Origin: G965229605 sp965229605 | Lineage (GTDB): Bacteria; Pseudomonadota; Alphaproteobacteria; CBDDJK01 | NCBI GenBank assembly: GCA_965229605.1 | Contig: OZ245892.1 | Span: forward strand, 620,001-684,000 | Reading direction: 5' to 3' | Length of the DNA: 64,000 nt | Shown here: positions 8,494 through 17,476 of the stretch, piece after piece | Layout: each line of letters starts with the position of its first letter | Position numbering within the stretch: position 1 is the stretch's first letter | Position numbers and translations under genes: made by a program | The notes under the pieces: generated by a model | What the model was told of the DNA's origin: nothing | Databases searched by the model: none | What the model saw: the letters and a program-made list of their open reading frames with translations, nothing else

Positions 8494-10440
8494 ATGGATC
8501 AATCGCTTTTTAAAGTCCCGCAAGATGTAGCTGCCAGGGCCCTGATTACCAAAGAAGCCTATGCGCAGAAATATGAAAAATCTGTCACAGACCCGGATGG
8601 TTTCTGGGCAGAGGAAGCCAAACGCCTGACTTGGTCCAAGCCTTTCACCAGGGTGCGGGATATCAATTATAATATGCCGGATGTCTCCATTCGCTGGTTT
8701 GAGGACGGGGAGCTCAATGTCGCCTATAATTGTATAGACCGGCATCTGGATACGCGCGGTGATCAGGTTGCGATTATCTGGGAAGGCGATGATCCTGCCG
8801 AGGATACAAAAATCACCTATCGTGCCTTGCATGATCAGGTCTGCCGTCTGGCCAATGTGATGAAGGCGCAAGGAGTTGAAAAAGGCGACCGGGTTTGTAT
8901 TTATATGCCGATGATTCCTGAAGCGGCCTATGCCATGCTGGCGTGTGCGCGGATAGGCGCCATTCATTCGATAGTCTTTGGCGGATTTTCGCCTGATGCG
9001 CTGGCTAACCGGATTCAGGATTCGGAATGCAAGCTGGTGATCACGGCTGATGAAGGGTTGCGTGGCGGGCGCAAAATTCCTTTGAAAGCCAATGTCGATA
9101 ACGCGCTGGAGTCCTGTCCTTCTGTAACCTCTGTGCTGGTGGTCAAACGCACAGGCGGTGATATCAGTTGGGTTAAAGGCCGCGATGTCTGGTATGGAGA
9201 AGCAGTTAAAGAAGCATCAGCCGACTGCCCGCCCACCGCGATGAATGCCGAAGACCCGCTGTTTATCCTTTATACCTCTGGCTCAACCGGGCGACCAAAA
9301 GGCGTGTTGCATACCACCGGCGGCTATCTGGTTTATGCCTCCATGACGCATCAATATGTTTTTGATTATCAGGACGGCGATATTTACTGGTGCACGGCTG
9401 ATGTCGGCTGGGTGACCGGCCATTCCTATATTGTTTATGGGCCGCTGGCCAACGGGGCCACCACCTTGATGTTTGAAGGGGTGCCGAATTTCCCCGACTC
9501 CGGTCGCTTCTGGCAAGTCGTTGACAAACATCAGGTCAATATTTTCTATACCGCCCCGACAGCTATCCGCGCCTTGATGCGCGAAGGGGAAGGACCTGTA
9601 AAAGCCACCAGCCGCAAAAGCCTGCGTTTGCTGGGCTCAGTTGGCGAACCGATCAATCCCGAAGCCTGGCTCTGGTACTATAATATTGTCGGTGATGGTC
9701 GCTGCCCGATTGTCGATACCTGGTGGCAAACCGAAACCGGCGGGATTCTCATCTCCCCGCTTCCAGGGGCAACCGACTTAAAACCCGGCTCGGCGACAAG
9801 GCCTTTCTTTGGAGTCCAGCCTGAAATCGTTGATGCCGAGGGTAAAGTTCTGGAAGGGGCCTGTGAAGGCAATCTTTGTATTTCTGCATCCTGGCCAGGC
9901 CAGATGCGCACGGTCTATGGCGATCACCAACGCTTTATGGATACCTATTTTGCCACCTATCCCGGCAAATATTTCACCGGTGATGGCTGCCGCCGTGATG
10001 CTGATGGCTATTACTGGATCACCGGGCGGGTGGATGATGTGATCAATGTATCGGGCCACCGCATGGGAACCGCCGAAGTCGAATCTGCGCTGGTCGGTCA
10101 TAAGGATGTGGCCGAAGCCGCAGTCGTTGGCGCCCCGCATGATATCAAGGGGCAGGGGATTTATGCCTATGTCACCTTGAATGTCGGGCTTTCAGGTTCT
10201 GATGCGCTGAAAAAAGAGCTGGTCAGTTGGGTACGCAAAGAAATTGGCCCGATTGCCTCCCCGGACTGGCTGCAATTTTCACCCGGATTGCCGAAAACCC
10301 GCTCTGGCAAGATTATGCGCCGCATCTTGCGCAAAATTGCCGAGGATGATTTTTCAAACCTTGGCGATACATCCACACTGGCTGACCCGTCCGTGGTTGA
10401 GGATCTGATTGAAAATCGTCAAAACCGCAGCAGTTCATAG
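8494..10440 (+). CDS. acs: Acetyl-CoA synthetase (AMP-forming)
   Basis: This 648-residue ANL-superfamily enzyme activates acetate to acetyl-CoA through acetyl-AMP. The P-loop-like core YTSGSTGRPKGV is near 262, the acetate-pocket region DVGWVTGHSYIVYGPL follows, and the C-terminal lysine motif KTRSGKIMRRILR is near 605. Length and similarity fit Acs better than propionyl-CoA synthetase. ATG 8494 was chosen over an in-frame TTG five codons upstream because GAAGGAGAGAG sits directly before it as ribosome-binding site. The following DUF1989-GcvT gene lies 47 bases downstream in the same direction. Confidence 0.94.
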   Translation: MDQSLFKVPQDVAARALITKEAYAQKYEKSVTDPDGFWAEEAKRLTWSKPFTRVRDINYNMPDVSIRWFEDGELNVAYNCIDRHLDTRGDQVAIIWEGDDPAEDTKITYRALHDQVCRLANVMKAQGVEKGDRVCIYMPMIPEAAYAMLACARIGAIHSIVFGGFSPDALANRIQDSECKLVITADEGLRGGRKIPLKANVDNALESCPSVTSVLVVKRTGGDISWVKGRDVWYGEAVKEASADCPPTAMNAEDPLFILYTSGSTGRPKGVLHTTGGYLVYASMTHQYVFDYQDGDIYWCTADVGWVTGHSYIVYGPLANGATTLMFEGVPNFPDSGRFWQVVDKHQVNIFYTAPTAIRALMREGEGPVKATSRKSLRLLGSVGEPINPEAWLWYYNIVGDGRCPIVDTWWQTETGGILISPLPGATDLKPGSATRPFFGVQPEIVDAEGKVLEGACEGNLCISASWPGQMRTVYGDHQRFMDTYFATYPGKYFTGDGCRRDADGYYWITGRVDDVINVSGHRMGTAEVESALVGHKDVAEAAVVGAPHDIKGQGIYAYVTLNVGLSGSDALKKELVSWVRKEIGPIASPDWLQFSPGLPKTRSGKIMRRILRKIAEDDFSNLGDTSTLADPSVVEDLIENRQNRSSS

Positions 10441-10448
10441 CAGAAGAA

Positions 10449-10476
10449 TTTAAGCGGCAAAGCTTTAAGCGGCAAA
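10449..10476. repeat. 15-bp-period tandem duplication between acs and the fusion gene
   Basis: TTTAAGCGGCAAA occurs at 10449-10461 and again at 10464-10476, a period of 15 bases. It lies in the short spacer just before the ribosome-binding site of the next gene (AGGGGGGATC) and is noncoding. Confidence 0.8.
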
Positions 10477-10487
10477 TAGGGGGGATC

Positions 10488-12947
10488 ATGTATCTTGCGC
10501 ATGAATTTGGGGAGCAGCCCCTTGGCTATGCCGGGGTGTCTATGCCGGGATTGCAACGGCTTCCTCTTGGAGTCGAACGCTATCCGGTAAAAGGCGGCGG
10601 CGTGATTGGCCTGTCGGTTTTTCCCGATGACCAGATTCTCTTGATTGATCTTGAAGGTTTGCAGCCGATAGAACTTGCGCTGATCGCTATGGATACGGCG
10701 GCTGCACCTGCGCTTCATTCTTCGGACCCGGGCCTTTCGCCCAAATATGCCAAAGCAATGGATGACCTCTGCTTACCCGCTTTATGTGCCTCCACCATCC
10801 AGGGTCAGGTCGCAGCCGGGGTGACAGGTGGCGGGATCATTGATATTTTCAAACAAGCCCATGCAAAAAAATCGGGGGGGATAAAGGGCTGGCGTCTTTA
10901 TGACCTTGATCAGGCCAAGCCGGGCACCCGCCGTTTGATGTCTGTCAGTGGCAAGGGCTATCTGCTTGTCGGTGCGCCGGGGGGTGGGGCAAATCATCCA
11001 ATGCGCCCGGAAGACCAGAACCCGCCAACCGATATTGCAGTCTATATCAAACGCGCCCAACCTTTCTTGACCGAAAAAGGACGGCTGCCACCGCCACTGC
11101 CGCTGGCCGACCCCTTGCTCGACCAGACGATTGAGCCAGGCGATGCCTTTGCCTATGTGGTTGAACCCGGTCAATATATTCAAGTGCTTGATGTTCAGGG
11201 CCGCGAATGTTCGGACTTTCAGGCTTTTGACCGACTGGCTCTCGACAAAGGTAACGAATGGGCGATTTCCTCAACTGCAACCCATAGTATGAATGGCCAG
11301 CTTTACCCCGACCCCGGCGGCGCACGGGCCACTAAATACTGGAGTGTCAATGGACCCCTGGTTGAAGTGGTGCAGGATACCTGCGGACGCCATGATACCT
11401 TCGGGCTGGCTTGCAATGCCCGCACCTATGAAGAAGCTGGCTATCCCGGCCATCTTAATTGTTCGGACAATATCACCCGTTCGCTGGCTCCACACGGGAT
11501 TCCGGCGCGTAAAAGCTGGCCTGCGGTTAACCTGTTTTTTAACACCTGTCTTGATGCCGGGCTTGCCATTCAGCATGACGACCCCTGGACAAGGCCCGGC
11601 GATTATGTCCTGATGCGGGCCTTGCGTCCGCTGGTCTGTGTGTCAACCGCTTGCCCGAGTGACATTGACGCAACCAATGGCTGGGACCCCAGCGAGGTCC
11701 AAATACGGGTCTATAAAGACAATCTGGGCGCACGGTCGTTTCTGGGCTGGCGCAAGCAAACGGAGGGGATGATGGAAGAAACACGCCAGAGCGGTTTTTA
11801 TCCGTGTTTTGCAAAATACACCCGCGATTTTTCACCGGTCAATGGCTATTGGCTGGCCAACGAGATGACAGGTGCTGGCGCAACCAGCGAATATTGGGCT
11901 TGCCGGAAAAAAGCGGCGGTGATGGATTTATCCTCTTTGCGGAAATATGAAATCACCGGGCCGGATGCGCAAGTTTTGGTGCAGCGTGCGCTCACCCGCG
12001 ATGTTGCCAAATTATCTATCGGCCAGGTGGTCTATAGCGCGGTTTGCTATGATCACGGCGGAATGATTGATGATGGCACCTTGTTTCGGCTGGGAGAAAA
12101 TAATTTCCGCTGGGTTGGCGGGTCGGATCAAAGCGGCCTCTGGCTAAAAGAACAGGCCGAAGGGCTGGGCGCATGGGTGCGCGAATCCACCGAACATCTC
12201 TGCAATCTTGCCATACAGGGACCATTATCGCGTGAAATCCTGTCAAAAATCATCTGGACCCGTCCTGATCAACCGACGATGGATGAACTTGGCTGGTTCC
12301 GCTTTTCAATCGTCCGGCTTGGTGGAGAAGACGGCCCCGGCGCGGTGGTCAGCCGGACCGGTTTTACTGGTGAACTGGGCTATGAAGTTTTTTGCCATCC
12401 CAAAGATGCCCCTGCTTTTTTTGACGCCATCATGGAAGTCGGTACGCCGCTGGGTTTGCAGCCGATTGGCATGAAAGCCCTTGATATGCTGCGGATTGAA
12501 GCCGGGCTGGTTATTGCGGGCAATGAATTTTGTTCTGAAACCGATCCTTTTGAAGCAGGTATCGGCTTTACTGTCCCGCTCAAAACCCAGCAGGCCGATT
12601 TTATCGGGCGCAGTGCCCTGGAAACCCGAAAGGCGCATCCCCGGCGAAAAGCCGTTGGTCTGGTGCTTTCAGGCGGAACCATTCCGGCAACCGGTGCCCC
12701 GCTGATGGTCGGGCGCGCCCGGGTTGGGGAAGTGACCTCTGCCACCCGCTCCCCCTGGCTGGAACAGGTGATTGCGCTTGCCCGGGTTGATGTCACCTAT
12801 AGCACCCCCGGAAGCGACATAGAAATCGGCTGTTTGGACGGCGAGCAAAAGCGTCTGCAGGCAAAAATAACCACTGTCCCGCATTTTGATCCCACCAAGT
12901 CACGGGTCAAGGGTGAACCGCTCCCCGAATGGTCTGGCACCTCCTGA
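10488..12947 (+). CDS. DUF1989 and GcvT-like fusion protein
   Basis: The 819-residue protein joins a DUF1989 (urea-carboxylase-associated) domain at about 210-410 to a GcvT-like aminomethyltransferase domain at about 450-815. DUF1989 features include GQYIQVLDVQGRECSDFQAF, GLACNARTYEEAGYPGHLNC and LVCVSTACPSDIDATNGWDP, with conserved Cys. The GcvT part shows KYEITGPDAQVLVQR, GMIDDGTLFRLGENNFR, RTGFTGELGYEVFC and GMKALDMLRIEAGL. Residues 25-60 (VKGGGVIGLSVFPDDQ.LLIDLEGLQP) look like a second, partial DUF1989 start, so the N-terminal 200 residues may be a degenerate repeat. A folate-linked one-carbon or demethylation role is likely from the GcvT half; the substrate is unknown. An AGGGGGG ribosome-binding site precedes ATG. 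Confidence 0.82.
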   Translation: MYLAHEFGEQPLGYAGVSMPGLQRLPLGVERYPVKGGGVIGLSVFPDDQILLIDLEGLQPIELALIAMDTAAAPALHSSDPGLSPKYAKAMDDLCLPALCASTIQGQVAAGVTGGGIIDIFKQAHAKKSGGIKGWRLYDLDQAKPGTRRLMSVSGKGYLLVGAPGGGANHPMRPEDQNPPTDIAVYIKRAQPFLTEKGRLPPPLPLADPLLDQTIEPGDAFAYVVEPGQYIQVLDVQGRECSDFQAFDRLALDKGNEWAISSTATHSMNGQLYPDPGGARATKYWSVNGPLVEVVQDTCGRHDTFGLACNARTYEEAGYPGHLNCSDNITRSLAPHGIPARKSWPAVNLFFNTCLDAGLAIQHDDPWTRPGDYVLMRALRPLVCVSTACPSDIDATNGWDPSEVQIRVYKDNLGARSFLGWRKQTEGMMEETRQSGFYPCFAKYTRDFSPVNGYWLANEMTGAGATSEYWACRKKAAVMDLSSLRKYEITGPDAQVLVQRALTRDVAKLSIGQVVYSAVCYDHGGMIDDGTLFRLGENNFRWVGGSDQSGLWLKEQAEGLGAWVRESTEHLCNLAIQGPLSREILSKIIWTRPDQPTMDELGWFRFSIVRLGGEDGPGAVVSRTGFTGELGYEVFCHPKDAPAFFDAIMEVGTPLGLQPIGMKALDMLRIEAGLVIAGNEFCSETDPFEAGIGFTVPLKTQQADFIGRSALETRKAHPRRKAVGLVLSGGTIPATGAPLMVGRARVGEVTSATRSPWLEQVIALARVDVTYSTPGSDIEIGCLDGEQKRLQAKITTVPHFDPTKSRVKGEPLPEWSGTS

Positions 12948-12977
12948 TCGCTTTTCTGGAGAATCCGGCAAGAAATA

Positions 12978-14087
12978 ATGCCCGCTAAAGCCAATAGTCA
13001 TATTGCCAATAGTCATATTGTTTCTGGGGGTGCGCTGGCAGATTACTGGGCCCGTCTTTTAAGCTGGTATGGGGACAATGCGCGGGAATTGCCCTGGCGG
13101 CATCCCCCCCGCCCTTCTGCGCAATTCCGACCAGTCATTGATCCCTATCCTGTGCTGCTTTCTGAAATCATGTTGCAGCAAACAACGGTTGCCACTGTAA
13201 CCCCTTATTTTCAAAAATTTATGACCAGATGGCCGACGGTTTATGATCTGGCCAAAGCCGAGGATGCCGAAGTCATGGCGGCCTGGGCCGGACTGGGATA
13301 TTACGCTCGGGCGCGTAATCTTATGAAAAGCGTGCGTCATCTTGCCGATTCCGGCCATTTTCCTGAAAGCTATACAGAGTGGCTGCGTTTGCCGGGCATT
13401 GGCCCTTATACGGCGGCGGCTCTGGCAGCCATTACGCTTGATGAGCCGGTTGCGGTTGTCGATGGAAATATTGAACGTGTCCTTATTCGCCTGCATGATT
13501 GCGCGGAACCCCGAGAGGAAGCAAAAAAACGGGCCCGAGAATGGGCGCAGCAATTAACCCCTGATGAGCGGCCCGGCGATTATGCGCAGGCTCTGATGGA
13601 TTTAGGCCAAAGTCACTGCAAGGGACGTAATCCAGATTGCTCGCATTGTCCGATTGAGGCTTTTTGCCGGGGAAGCTATCGGGCGCAAGATTTGCCACTG
13701 CGGGAAAAGCGCAGCAAAAAGCCACAACGCAGCGGCTATGTGCTGGCCTATACCCGTGAGAAGGCGGGGCAATCAGAATTATATCTGCAACGCCGCCCCG
13801 ATTATGGGCTTTTGTCTGGCACTCTGGCTTTGCCCGGATCAAACTGGCAGGACAAATCAGCCGCTGTTTCTTCAGAACCTTGCCCGGAAGACTTGGTTTA
13901 TAATATGGAACGACTTGGCCAGGTGACCCATGAATTTACCCATTTCACGCTCCATCTTTCAGTCTATAAAGCCAGCGATAAAATGCCGGATAAAGAGGAA
14001 AGCGGCGAATGGGTGTCTTACACTGAATTACCAAATGCCGGACTATCATCCCTGATGCAAAAGGCCGCCCGTTTATTGATTCAATAG
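12978..14087 (+). CDS. mutY: A/G-specific adenine glycosylase
   Basis: The 369-residue protein is a MutY base-excision repair glycosylase, removing adenine mispaired with 8-oxoguanine. It has the catalytic Glu in LSEIMLQQTTV (about 61-71), the helix-hairpin-helix LPGIGPYTAAAL (138-149) with Asp in VVDGN (160-164), and the 4Fe-4S loop Cys214-x6-Cys221-x2-Cys224-x5-Cys230. A C-terminal NUDIX-like domain follows (YLQRRPDYGLLSGTLALPG). The first codons contain a 15-bp tandem duplication, so ATG 12978 gives an extra, probably dispensable, N-terminal repeat. It is convergent with an O6-alkylguanine methyltransferase gene 7 bases away. Confidence 0.94.
   Translation: MPAKANSHIANSHIVSGGALADYWARLLSWYGDNARELPWRHPPRPSAQFRPVIDPYPVLLSEIMLQQTTVATVTPYFQKFMTRWPTVYDLAKAEDAEVMAAWAGLGYYARARNLMKSVRHLADSGHFPESYTEWLRLPGIGPYTAAALAAITLDEPVAVVDGNIERVLIRLHDCAEPREEAKKRAREWAQQLTPDERPGDYAQALMDLGQSHCKGRNPDCSHCPIEAFCRGSYRAQDLPLREKRSKKPQRSGYVLAYTREKAGQSELYLQRRPDYGLLSGTLALPGSNWQDKSAAVSSEPCPEDLVYNMERLGQVTHEFTHFTLHLSVYKASDKMPDKEESGEWVSYTELPNAGLSSLMQKAARLLIQ
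12991..13020. repeat. Perfect 15-bp tandem duplication at the mutY start
   Basis: CCAATAGTCATATTG at 12991-13005 is repeated without change at 13006-13020. It is in frame and doubles a five-residue stretch (ANSHI / ANSHI) right after the mutY start. Confidence 0.9.
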
Positions 14088-14094
14088 GATTGCT

Positions 14095-14949
14095 TTATGC
14101 AGCAGTGGAAAGCTGGATTCCTTGCCCGGCGGCTTCAAAACCCAGCATGGCGACTTTTCGCGGAAGCCCCCAGCGATAGCCCTGCAAGCGGTCATTTTCT
14201 GCCAGAACCCGGTGGCACGGGATAAGCCAGGCAAGCGGGTTGGCTCCGACTGCGCCACCAACCGCACGCGGTGAACTGCCAAGACCCCGGGCAATACGCC
14301 CATAAGAGGTGATGGTTCCGGCGGGTAGAGACATCAAGGCGCGCCAGACCTGATGCTGAAATTTTGTGCCTTTCAGGTAAAGTCGCAAGGGCCCCTGGAC
14401 AGGACGGTTATTGTCAAAAATGGTAGCTGCATAGGGGGCGGTTTCTTTGGCATCTTCATAAAAGCGGGCCTTGGGCCATCGTTTATGTAAGTCATCAATA
14501 TGTAGCGATGTTCCTTCGTCCCCGAAAGCCAGATGACAAAGCCCGTGCGTGGTCGCCGCAAATAAGGCATCGCCAAAAGGGGTTGGGTGAAACGCATAGG
14601 CAATATCAATCCCTTCGGCTTTGGCTTTATAGGCGCCGGGAGTCATGGCTTCGATTTTGATAAAAAGGTCATGCAGACGCGAAGGGCCGCTATAGCCCGC
14701 AGCCAGTGCGGCATCGAGCAGGCTTTCGCCATTGCGCAGACGAGTCGAGATTTCCCGGTGGCTGATCGCAGCCAGAAACTGCTTCGGGCTTAAACCAACC
14801 CAGTCGGCAAAGACACGCTGAAAGTGATCAGGGCTAAGGGCGGCAATATCTGCCAGGGTCTCAAGGCTGGGCTGTTCGCTCCAGTGATCGGCGATATAGC
14901 CGAGAACACGCTCCAGGCGGCGGTAATGGGTGGCTTGTGCAATCGTCAT
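14095..14949 (-). CDS. Ada-like AraC-domain O6-methylguanine-DNA methyltransferase
   Basis: This 284-residue protein has an AraC-type helix-turn-helix region (about 10-105, LETLADIAALSPDHFQRVF and DAALAAGYSGPSRLHDLF) fused to a suicide methyltransferase domain with active-site IPCHRV (Cys245) and ASYGRIA-like ITSYGRIARGLGS. It would transfer methyl from O6-methylguanine to its own Cys. Compared with E. coli Ada, the N-terminal zinc-Cys methylphosphotriester domain is missing, so the methylation-triggered switch of Ada is absent. It is convergent with mutY, placing two DNA-repair genes tail to tail. Confidence 0.9.
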   Translation of the reverse strand: MTIAQATHYRRLERVLGYIADHWSEQPSLETLADIAALSPDHFQRVFADWVGLSPKQFLAAISHREISTRLRNGESLLDAALAAGYSGPSRLHDLFIKIEAMTPGAYKAKAEGIDIAYAFHPTPFGDALFAATTHGLCHLAFGDEGTSLHIDDLHKRWPKARFYEDAKETAPYAATIFDNNRPVQGPLRLYLKGTKFQHQVWRALMSLPAGTITSYGRIARGLGSSPRAVGGAVGANPLAWLIPCHRVLAENDRLQGYRWGLPRKVAMLGFEAAGQGIQLSTAA

Positions 14950-15035
14950 CGCTTTTTCCTTTGGGCTTTTCCTTTAATAAAATAGCATCAACGAAAACAC
15001 TCTGCCATTTTACCGGAAGCGAGGCGACCCGAAAC

Positions 15036-15073
15036 CTGCGAAACTGCCAACTTACTGCGAAACTGTCAATTTA
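15036..15073. repeat. 19-bp tandem repeat at the mnmA stop
   Basis: CTGCGAAACTGCCAACTTA (15036-15054) is followed by CTGCGAAACTGTCAATTTA (15055-15073), 17 of 19 bases identical. The last bases of the second unit are the mnmA stop codon on the minus strand, so the duplication added noncoding 3' sequence. Confidence 0.8.
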
Positions 15074-16303
15074 CTGATGATGGGTAATCCAGCCGCCACC
15101 AAGCACCTGATCTGCATCGTAAAGGACACAGGCCTGTCCGGCTGCCACGCCGAATTGCGGCGCATCAAAAGCGATATCAAAAGAAGCGTGAGATTGGGGC
15201 GATAAATCGGAAGCTGGCAGGATACGCGCGCTTGCCGAGGGGGCGTTGGAGCGGATTTTTGCTTGAAAAATCTGTCCACCGTCTTTTGCTGATGTTTGTG
15301 CAGATGGGGATTCAGACCCCAGCCAGTTTACCGTGCCAATCCGCAAACGGGTGCGGCCCAAGGCTTCACGCGGGCCAGCAACAACCGTGGCTATTTCCGG
15401 TTTAAGAGCGACAACATATAAAGGTTCTGTATCGCTTTGGTCTTGGTCAGGTCCGGCTTGCGGGGGCTTGCGCCCGCCAATCCCAAGCCCGCGACGCTGA
15501 CCGATGGTGAAATGAGCAATGCCTTCATGGCGACCAATTTCCCTTCCAGCCATATCAATAATCGGACCCGGCACAAAGGCATCAGGCCGCAATCTTTCAA
15601 CAATCCGGTGATAGGCTCCGTCCGGCACAAAGCAAATATCCTGGCTGTCCGGCTTTTCAGCCAGCCCCAGATTAAAATAATGCGCAAGCTGGCGGGTGAC
15701 CGACTTTGGCAAGGACCCCAAGGGAAAGCGTAGAAAAGATAACTGCTCATAGGTTGTGGCAAACAGGAAATAGCTTTGATCTTTGGCTTCAACAGCAGCC
15801 CGGCACAAGGCGACATGCCCATCCTGCCTGCGTATGCGCCGGGCATAATGGCCTGTTGCCAGGGCTTGCGCGCCAAGGTCTCTGGCAAATTCAATCAGGT
15901 CCGTAAATTTAACCGTCTGATTGCAGCGAATACAGGGGACCGGTGTCTCGCCAGCTGCATAAGAATCAGCAAAATCCTGAATTACGGCCTCTTTAAAGCG
16001 GCTTTCCATATCCATCACATAATGCGGAATGCCTATCTTCTCAGCCACATGGCGGGCATCCTTTATATCCTGACCAGCGCAACAGGCCCCCTTGCGCTGA
16101 ATGGCCTTGCCATGATCATAAAGCTGCAAGGTGATGCCAATCGCATCATAGCCCAAAGCCGCAAGCAAAGCCGCAGTCACCGATGAATCAACGCCTCCGG
16201 ACATGGCGACAACCACTTTCCCTTGCGCCGGGTCGATATCAACCTCGGACTTTATTTGTGCGATCAGTTCTTCAGAGAGAATATCGGATAACCCGTCTTT
16301 CAA
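15071..16303 (-). CDS. mnmA: tRNA-specific 2-thiouridylase MnmA
   Basis: The 410-residue enzyme places sulfur on U34 of Glu, Gln and Lys tRNAs. The PP-loop VVAMSGGVDSSVTAAL is at about 31-46; the catalytic cysteines are Cys127 in PCIRCN and Cys224 in DSQDICFVPDG, and ATGHYARR and IGQRRGLGIGG are also present. The length is slightly above the roughly 370 residues usual for the family because of an N-terminal leader of about 25 residues and a short insertion (PQAGPDQDQSDTEP). ATG 16303 is the first start in frame; KVVVAMSG begins at residue 29. It is divergent from the polyprenyl synthase gene. Confidence 0.95.
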   Translation of the reverse strand: MKDGLSDILSEELIAQIKSEVDIDPAQGKVVVAMSGGVDSSVTAALLAALGYDAIGITLQLYDHGKAIQRKGACCAGQDIKDARHVAEKIGIPHYVMDMESRFKEAVIQDFADSYAAGETPVPCIRCNQTVKFTDLIEFARDLGAQALATGHYARRIRRQDGHVALCRAAVEAKDQSYFLFATTYEQLSFLRFPLGSLPKSVTRQLAHYFNLGLAEKPDSQDICFVPDGAYHRIVERLRPDAFVPGPIIDMAGREIGRHEGIAHFTIGQRRGLGIGGRKPPQAGPDQDQSDTEPLYVVALKPEIATVVAGPREALGRTRLRIGTVNWLGSESPSAQTSAKDGGQIFQAKIRSNAPSASARILPASDLSPQSHASFDIAFDAPQFGVAAGQACVLYDADQVLGGGWITHHQ

Positions 16304-16388
16304 GGCCCGGCCCCTTTTCTTGACTTATGCGGTTGCTTCTGCCTATTACCCTTAAATCTATGCTGTTTCAAGATGGCCTGATTTTACA

Positions 16389-17366
16389 ATGAAAAGCTCC
16401 CTCATGTTGTCATCCACGCTGGCACCTTTCGACAAGATACGATTTAATGCCGCGCTTGAAACAGCCGCCCAAAAATGCACCGAACATCTTGAAATTGTTC
16501 TGGCTTCTATTGAAAATGGACAAGACTCAAGGCTTTTTTCTGCCATGCGCTATGCCTTGCTTGGCGGGGGGAAAAGACTGCGCGCTTTTCTGGTCCTGAA
16601 TAGTGCCGAACTCTGCGGTGCCAAGGAGCAGGATGCCTTGCGGGTTGCTGGCGCAATCGAAATGCTTCATGCCTATTCATTGATCCATGACGATTTGCCT
16701 GCCATGGATGATGATGACTGGCGGCGGGGGCGGCCCAGTCTTCACCGCGCTTTTGACGAAGCCACCGCTATTCTGGCTGGCGATGCTTTATTAACCCAGG
16801 CTTTTAGCGAGCTGGCCCGTTCTGATTTTTTAATAGAGGCAGCGCAACAAATTCGCCTTGTTGCTGCACTGGGTGAGGCCTCTGGCGTATTTGGCATGGC
16901 AGCCGGGCAAATGCTTGATATCGGACTTGATCAATCCGGGCAGAAAGAAGATGATTTTGCAACCGTTTGCCACATTGAATCTTTGAAAACCGGGGCTCTT
17001 TTCTGTTTTGCCGCACGGTCGGGGGCGATTATGGCCGCTAAAGAGGGAACTGTTGAACAAGCCCTTATCGCCTATGCCCGGGATTTTGGACTGGCTTTTC
17101 AAATCCGGGATGACTGGCTGGACAGTCAGGGTGATCCCGCACTGCTTGGCAAAACCCTGGGCAAAGATGAAAAAACAGATAAAAAGACTTCTGTTTCTAT
17201 TTTAGGGATTGATGGTGCGCAAGCTGAAGCAGAGCGACTAAGCAAACAGGCCATCAGCCATCTGGCGCAACTCACAAATGACCCGGACCTGCAAAGCAAA
17301 AGGTCTAAAGCTGCGCTGGAAAATCTGGCTGCTCTGGCGCATTTTTCTGCAATACGTGATTTTTAG
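16389..17366 (+). CDS. ispA: Polyprenyl (farnesyl/geranylgeranyl type) diphosphate synthase
   Basis: This 325-residue protein is a trans-isoprenyl diphosphate synthase. The first Asp-rich motif is DDLPAMDDDDW (101-111), the second is QIRDDWLDSQGD near 238, and GGGKRLRAFLVL precedes them. The DDxxxxD spacing of the first motif is that of bacterial short-chain synthases such as IspA, so the product is probably C15 or C20. Downstream consumers (quinone, undecaprenol, carotenoid) cannot be told here; uppS is in the window at 42.5 kb. The extra N-terminal stretch before residue 20 may mean a later start. Confidence 0.88.
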   Translation: MKSSLMLSSTLAPFDKIRFNAALETAAQKCTEHLEIVLASIENGQDSRLFSAMRYALLGGGKRLRAFLVLNSAELCGAKEQDALRVAGAIEMLHAYSLIHDDLPAMDDDDWRRGRPSLHRAFDEATAILAGDALLTQAFSELARSDFLIEAAQQIRLVAALGEASGVFGMAAGQMLDIGLDQSGQKEDDFATVCHIESLKTGALFCFAARSGAIMAAKEGTVEQALIAYARDFGLAFQIRDDWLDSQGDPALLGKTLGKDEKTDKKTSVSILGIDGAQAEAERLSKQAISHLAQLTNDPDLQSKRSKAALENLAALAHFSAIRDF

Positions 17367-17415
17367 CGTAAGGAACGAAGGCTTTTAAAGGCTTCATTCT
17401 TTCACAAAAGGCGGC

Positions 17416-17443
17416 TTGACCCTTTGTGTGAGCCCTGTAAATA
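17416..17443 (+). promoter_or_regulatory. Candidate sigma-70 promoter for the valine catabolism genes
   Basis: TTGACC at 17416-17421 and TAAATA at 17438-17443 are spaced by 16 bases. This is the only promoter-like pair in the 110-base gap before the hydroxyisobutyryl-CoA hydrolase gene. It overlaps a small imperfect hairpin (CACAAAAGG with CCTTTGTG). Confidence 0.35.
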
Positions 17444-17476
17444 ATAACCTTTCTTTAAAGAGCAAGCGATTATCCG

